A stretch of DNA of 64,000 bases from an uncultured Paraprevotella sp. (GTDB taxonomy: Bacteria > Bacteroidota > Bacteroidia > Bacteroidales > Bacteroidaceae), in the NCBI GenBank assembly GCA_944320765.1, contig CALUIS010000013.1, positions 1-64,000 on the forward strand, in the 5' to 3' direction. Of the stretch, positions 61,806-64,000 are shown one piece after another. The stretch's first letter is position 1. Each line of letters begins with the position of its first letter. Both the position numbers and the translations under genes were made by a program. Below the pieces are notes generated by a model that did not search any database, was not told where the DNA came from, and worked only from the letters and a program-made list of their open reading frames with translations.

Positions 61806-62402
61806 TTAATGGCAGTGCCCGCAACCGCCTTCGTGGTGGTGTCCGTCACATCCGCAGTCGTCATCGCATCCGCCGCAGCTGTCGCATCCGCAACCGCAAC
61901 CGCCTTCGCCGCTCAGCATGTTGAGCATGCCCTGGATCTCGTCTTTTGTGGCATCGCGGTTTTCTGTCACCTCCCCGATGAAGTTCAGGGCTTTCCCGGC
62001 CAGAGGGTGGTTCAGGTCCACGGTGACGGTGTCGGCCTTCACCTCGGCGATGGTGCCGTTGAAGCGCGCGCCGTCGGCGTTCATCAAGGGGACCACGCTG
62101 CCCGGGTAGATATGCTCGCTGTCGAAGTGTCCGTTGATCTTGAAGACGTCCTTGTTCACTTCGATGACGCGTTCTTGTTCATATTCGCCGTAGGCTTCTT
62201 CCACGGAGAGGGTGAAATCGAACTTGTCGCCCTTCTTCAGCGGCTTGATTTGCGCCTCGAAGGCATCCAGGGTGGTTCCCATGTCTGAGATGAACTGGAA
62301 GGGGTGCTCCACGGGGGCTTTCTCCACCAGTTCCCGCTTGCCGTCGAAGTCCGTGTAGAGTTCGTAAGCCACGGTGATGTACTTGTTCGGTGTCGTATCC
62401 AT
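61806..62402 (-). CDS. slyD: FKBP-type peptidyl-prolyl isomerase, SlyD type
   Basis: A 198-residue cytoplasmic isomerase and chaperone. FKBP strands are split by the insert-in-flap domain as in SlyD (VAYELYTDFDGKRELVEKAP, FQFISDMGTTLDAFEAQI, EEAYGEYEQERVIEV, NHPLAGKALNFIGEV). The last 30 residues are a metal-binding tail of Cys, His and Gly (GCGCGCDSCGGCDDDCGC..., HHHEGGCGHCH). This fits nickel or zinc binding, as in E. coli SlyD. Confidence 0.94.
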   Translation of the reverse strand: MDTTPNKYITVAYELYTDFDGKRELVEKAPVEHPFQFISDMGTTLDAFEAQIKPLKKGDKFDFTLSVEEAYGEYEQERVIEVNKDVFKINGHFDSEHIYPGSVVPLMNADGARFNGTIAEVKADTVTVDLNHPLAGKALNFIGEVTENRDATKDEIQGMLNMLSGEGGCGCGCDSCGGCDDDCGCDGHHHEGGCGHCH

Positions 62403-62438
62403 ACGTGTATCTTTGTTATGTTAAGTTGATAAGAGATG

Positions 62439-62446
62439 CAAAGTTA
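62439..62446 (-). promoter_or_regulatory. -7 box of slyD-aroC
   Basis: TAACTTTG on the minus strand, leader of about 33 nt. A CAAAA on the plus strand at 62470 gives a 23-bp spacing, longer than usual. Confidence 0.5.
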
Positions 62447-62657
62447 CGACAAATCTTCGGAATAAGGAACAAAAGTCCGGAAGAAGAAATGGGGATGTGC
62501 GGATTTTGGGCGGCGGATAAGTTCCGGATTCTGTGCTTCGTGTGCTTTTTTGATGATAAACTGAAACGAAAAGGCGGCGCTTGCTGCCATTTTTTCATGT
62601 GAGACGGGCGTTTTGCTGTCTGTTATTCAGCCCTATCTCGTTTTTGTCCCCCTTTTT

Positions 62658-62689
62658 TTTGCCTAATATGAAAAAAGAGGTTAAATTTG
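62658..62689 (+). promoter_or_regulatory. Promoter of ilvD
   Basis: TTTG (62658-62661, at the end of an eight-T run), 20 bp, TAAATTTG (62682-62689). Full match, predicted start near 62693 and a leader of about 43 nt, too short for a classical attenuator. Confidence 0.8.
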
Positions 62690-62735
62690 CAACCTAAGAG
62701 GCGTTGAAAGGAAAAGATATAAAAACACGATAGAG

Positions 62736-64000
62736 ATGAAACATCAATTGCGTAGTGCGCAGAGCACTGAAGGCCGCCGTATGGCGGGAGCCCGCGCCTT
62801 GTGGGTAGCCAACGGCATGAAACGTGAACAGTTTGGGAAACCCATCATAGCCATAGCGAATTCCTTTACCCAGTTCGTACCGGGGCATACCCACCTGCAT
62901 GACATCGGGCAGATGGTGAAGGCCGAGATTGAAAAACTGGGCTGCTATGCGGCCGAGTTCAACACGATAGCCATTGACGACGGCATCGCGATGGGGCATG
63001 ACGGCATGTTGTATTCCCTGCCGTCGCGCGACATCATTGCCGACAGCGTGGAATATATGGTGAACGCCCATAAGGCGGACGCGCTGGTCTGCATTTCCAA
63101 TTGCGACAAGATTACCCCGGGTATGCTGATGGCGGCCATGCGCTTGAACATTCCCACTGTTTTTGTTTCCGGCGGACCGATGGAGGCGCATAAGGTGAAC
63201 GGGGAGAATGCCGACCTGATCACGGCGATGATCAAAGGGGCCGACACGTCGGTGAGCGACGAGGAGATGGCGAAGATCGAGGCCTGCGCCTGTCCGGGGT
63301 GCGGCAGCTGCTCGGGCATGTTCACTGCCAATTCGATGAACAGCCTGACGGAGGCCATCGGGTTGTCCTTGCCGGGCAACGGCACGGTGCTGGCCACGCA
63401 TGTCAACCGCGTGCGGCTCTTCGAGGACGCGGCGCGGCTGATTGTGAAGAACGCCTATAAATATTACGAGGAGGGCGACGAGAGCGTGCTGCCGAGGAGC
63501 ATCGCCACGCGGCAGGCTTTCCTGAACGCCATGACGCTGGACATCGCCATGGGCGGCTCGTCCAACACGGTGCTCCACCTGCTGGCCGTGGCCAACGAGG
63601 CCGGGGTGGACTTCAGGATGGCGGATATCGACGCGCTGAGCCGCAAGGTGCCTTGTTTGTGCAAGCTGGCCCCGAACACGCAGAAATATTCCATCCAGGA
63701 ATGCAACCGTGCGGGCGGCATCCTTAATATATTAGGGGAACTGTCCAAGGCCGGGCTGCTGGACACGTCTTGCAAGCGCGTGAACGGGCATACGCTGAGC
63801 GAGGACATCGAGAGGTACAGCATCATGGGAGAGACGGTGGATGCGGAGGCCATGCGCATCTACAGCAGTGCGCCCGGCGGCGTGTTCAGCAACAAGATGG
63901 GTTCGCAGGACAAAGTGTACGAGAGCTTGGACAAGGACCGTGCCACGGGATGCATCCGCGACGTGGAACACGCCTACAGCAAGGACGGCGGACTGGCCAT
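62736..64000 (+). CDS. ilvD: Dihydroxy-acid dehydratase, 3' end outside the window
   Basis: The first 421 codons of an IlvD/Edd-family enzyme for isoleucine and valine synthesis (dehydration of 2,3-dihydroxy acids, Fe-S dependent). The frame starts [20 protein letters not shown] and stays open to the last base. Blocks: [37 protein letters not shown] (cluster Cys), [29 protein letters not shown] (two cluster Cys in CPGCGSC), [17 protein letters not shown]. About 180-190 residues are missing compared with full-length enzymes. Other ilv genes probably follow. Confidence 0.96.
   Translation, partial: MKHQLRSAQSTEGRRMAGARALWVANGMKREQFGKPIIAIANSFTQFVPGHTHLHDIGQMVKAEIEKLGCYAAEFNTIAIDDGIAMGHDGMLYSLPSRDIIADSVEYMVNAHKADALVCISNCDKITPGMLMAAMRLNIPTVFVSGGPMEAHKVNGENADLITAMIKGADTSVSDEEMAKIEACACPGCGSCSGMFTANSMNSLTEAIGLSLPGNGTVLATHVNRVRLFEDAARLIVKNAYKYYEEGDESVLPRSIATRQAFLNAMTLDIAMGGSSNTVLHLLAVANEAGVDFRMADIDALSRKVPCLCKLAPNTQKYSIQECNRAGGILNILGELSKAGLLDTSCKRVNGHTLSEDIERYSIMGETVDAEAMRIYSSAPGGVFSNKMGSQDKVYESLDKDRATGCIRDVEHAYSKDGGLA

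Noticed and set aside
62690-62735. A leader-peptide attenuator before ilvD
   Set aside because: The predicted leader is about 43 nt, with no branched-chain-rich short frame and no terminator hairpin.

Overview
The window is a stretch of chromosome from a GC-rich member of the Bacteroidales. The evidence is the gene content (methylmalonyl-CoA mutase pair, type III glutamine synthetase, DapL, a BspA-like leucine-rich-repeat protein, a membrane-bound Reg_prop/Y_Y_Y/AraC regulator, secreted proteins with Por-secretion-type C-termini) and promoters of the Bacteroidetes type (TTTG, 19-20 bp, TAnnTTTG). I cannot fix the genus; Prevotella- or Alistipes-like bacteria are candidates. I see no rRNA, tRNA, CRISPR array, prophage or intact insertion sequence.

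Layout. 1-6.6 kb, minus strand: recJ-recQ and two peptidases. 6.7-7.9 kb, plus: a patatin and a small overlapping partner. 8.5-12.6 kb, minus: mutA-mutB. 12.8-18.0 kb, plus: an AspT-type transporter, an LRR surface protein and an Rpn-type nuclease. 18.1-22.9 kb, minus: pyruvate:ferredoxin oxidoreductase and an AAA ATPase. 23.0-30.4 kb, both strands: an ATP-grasp-like protein, histidine phosphatase, GNAT, DUF2007-like protein, GHL10 glycosidase, CstA and a small barrel. 30.8-34.8 kb, plus: a 1238-residue secreted modular protein followed by a 58-residue peptide. 35.6-40.4 kb, plus: an ammonium operon (outer membrane protein, PII, AmtB, GlnN). 40.4-49.8 kb: a GH127-type arabinofuranosidase locus with its regulator. 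49.9-59.6 kb, minus: gltB-gltD-asnB-dapF-dapL. 60.5-62.4 kb, minus: a candidate small RNA, aroC and slyD. 62.7 kb to the end, plus: ilvD, cut by the window edge.

The genes form a nitrogen theme. Ammonium enters through AmtB/PII, is fixed by GlnN, and is spread by GltBD and AsnB to glutamate, asparagine and (through DapL/DapF) meso-diaminopimelate and lysine. A second theme is surface polysaccharide use: a GH127-type enzyme with a small secreted module protein, a one-component transmembrane regulator and an unassigned toroid hydrolase, without SusC/SusD in view.

The most unusual material is non-coding or very small. (1) A dispersed intergenic repeat of about 516 bp occurs three times (7.9, 34.8 and 59.9 kb) and is bounded by TGTCAAAA/TTTTGACA in two copies. 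(2) A 39-bp segment differing at one base encodes the same C-terminal tail (ADGNK[N/D]GGWDIW) in two unrelated short genes. (3) There is a stand-alone candidate sRNA of about 105 nt downstream of aroC. (4) There is a 44-bp-arm inverted repeat at 30.4-30.6 kb. (5) A predicted leaderless mRNA has a divergent promoter beside it.
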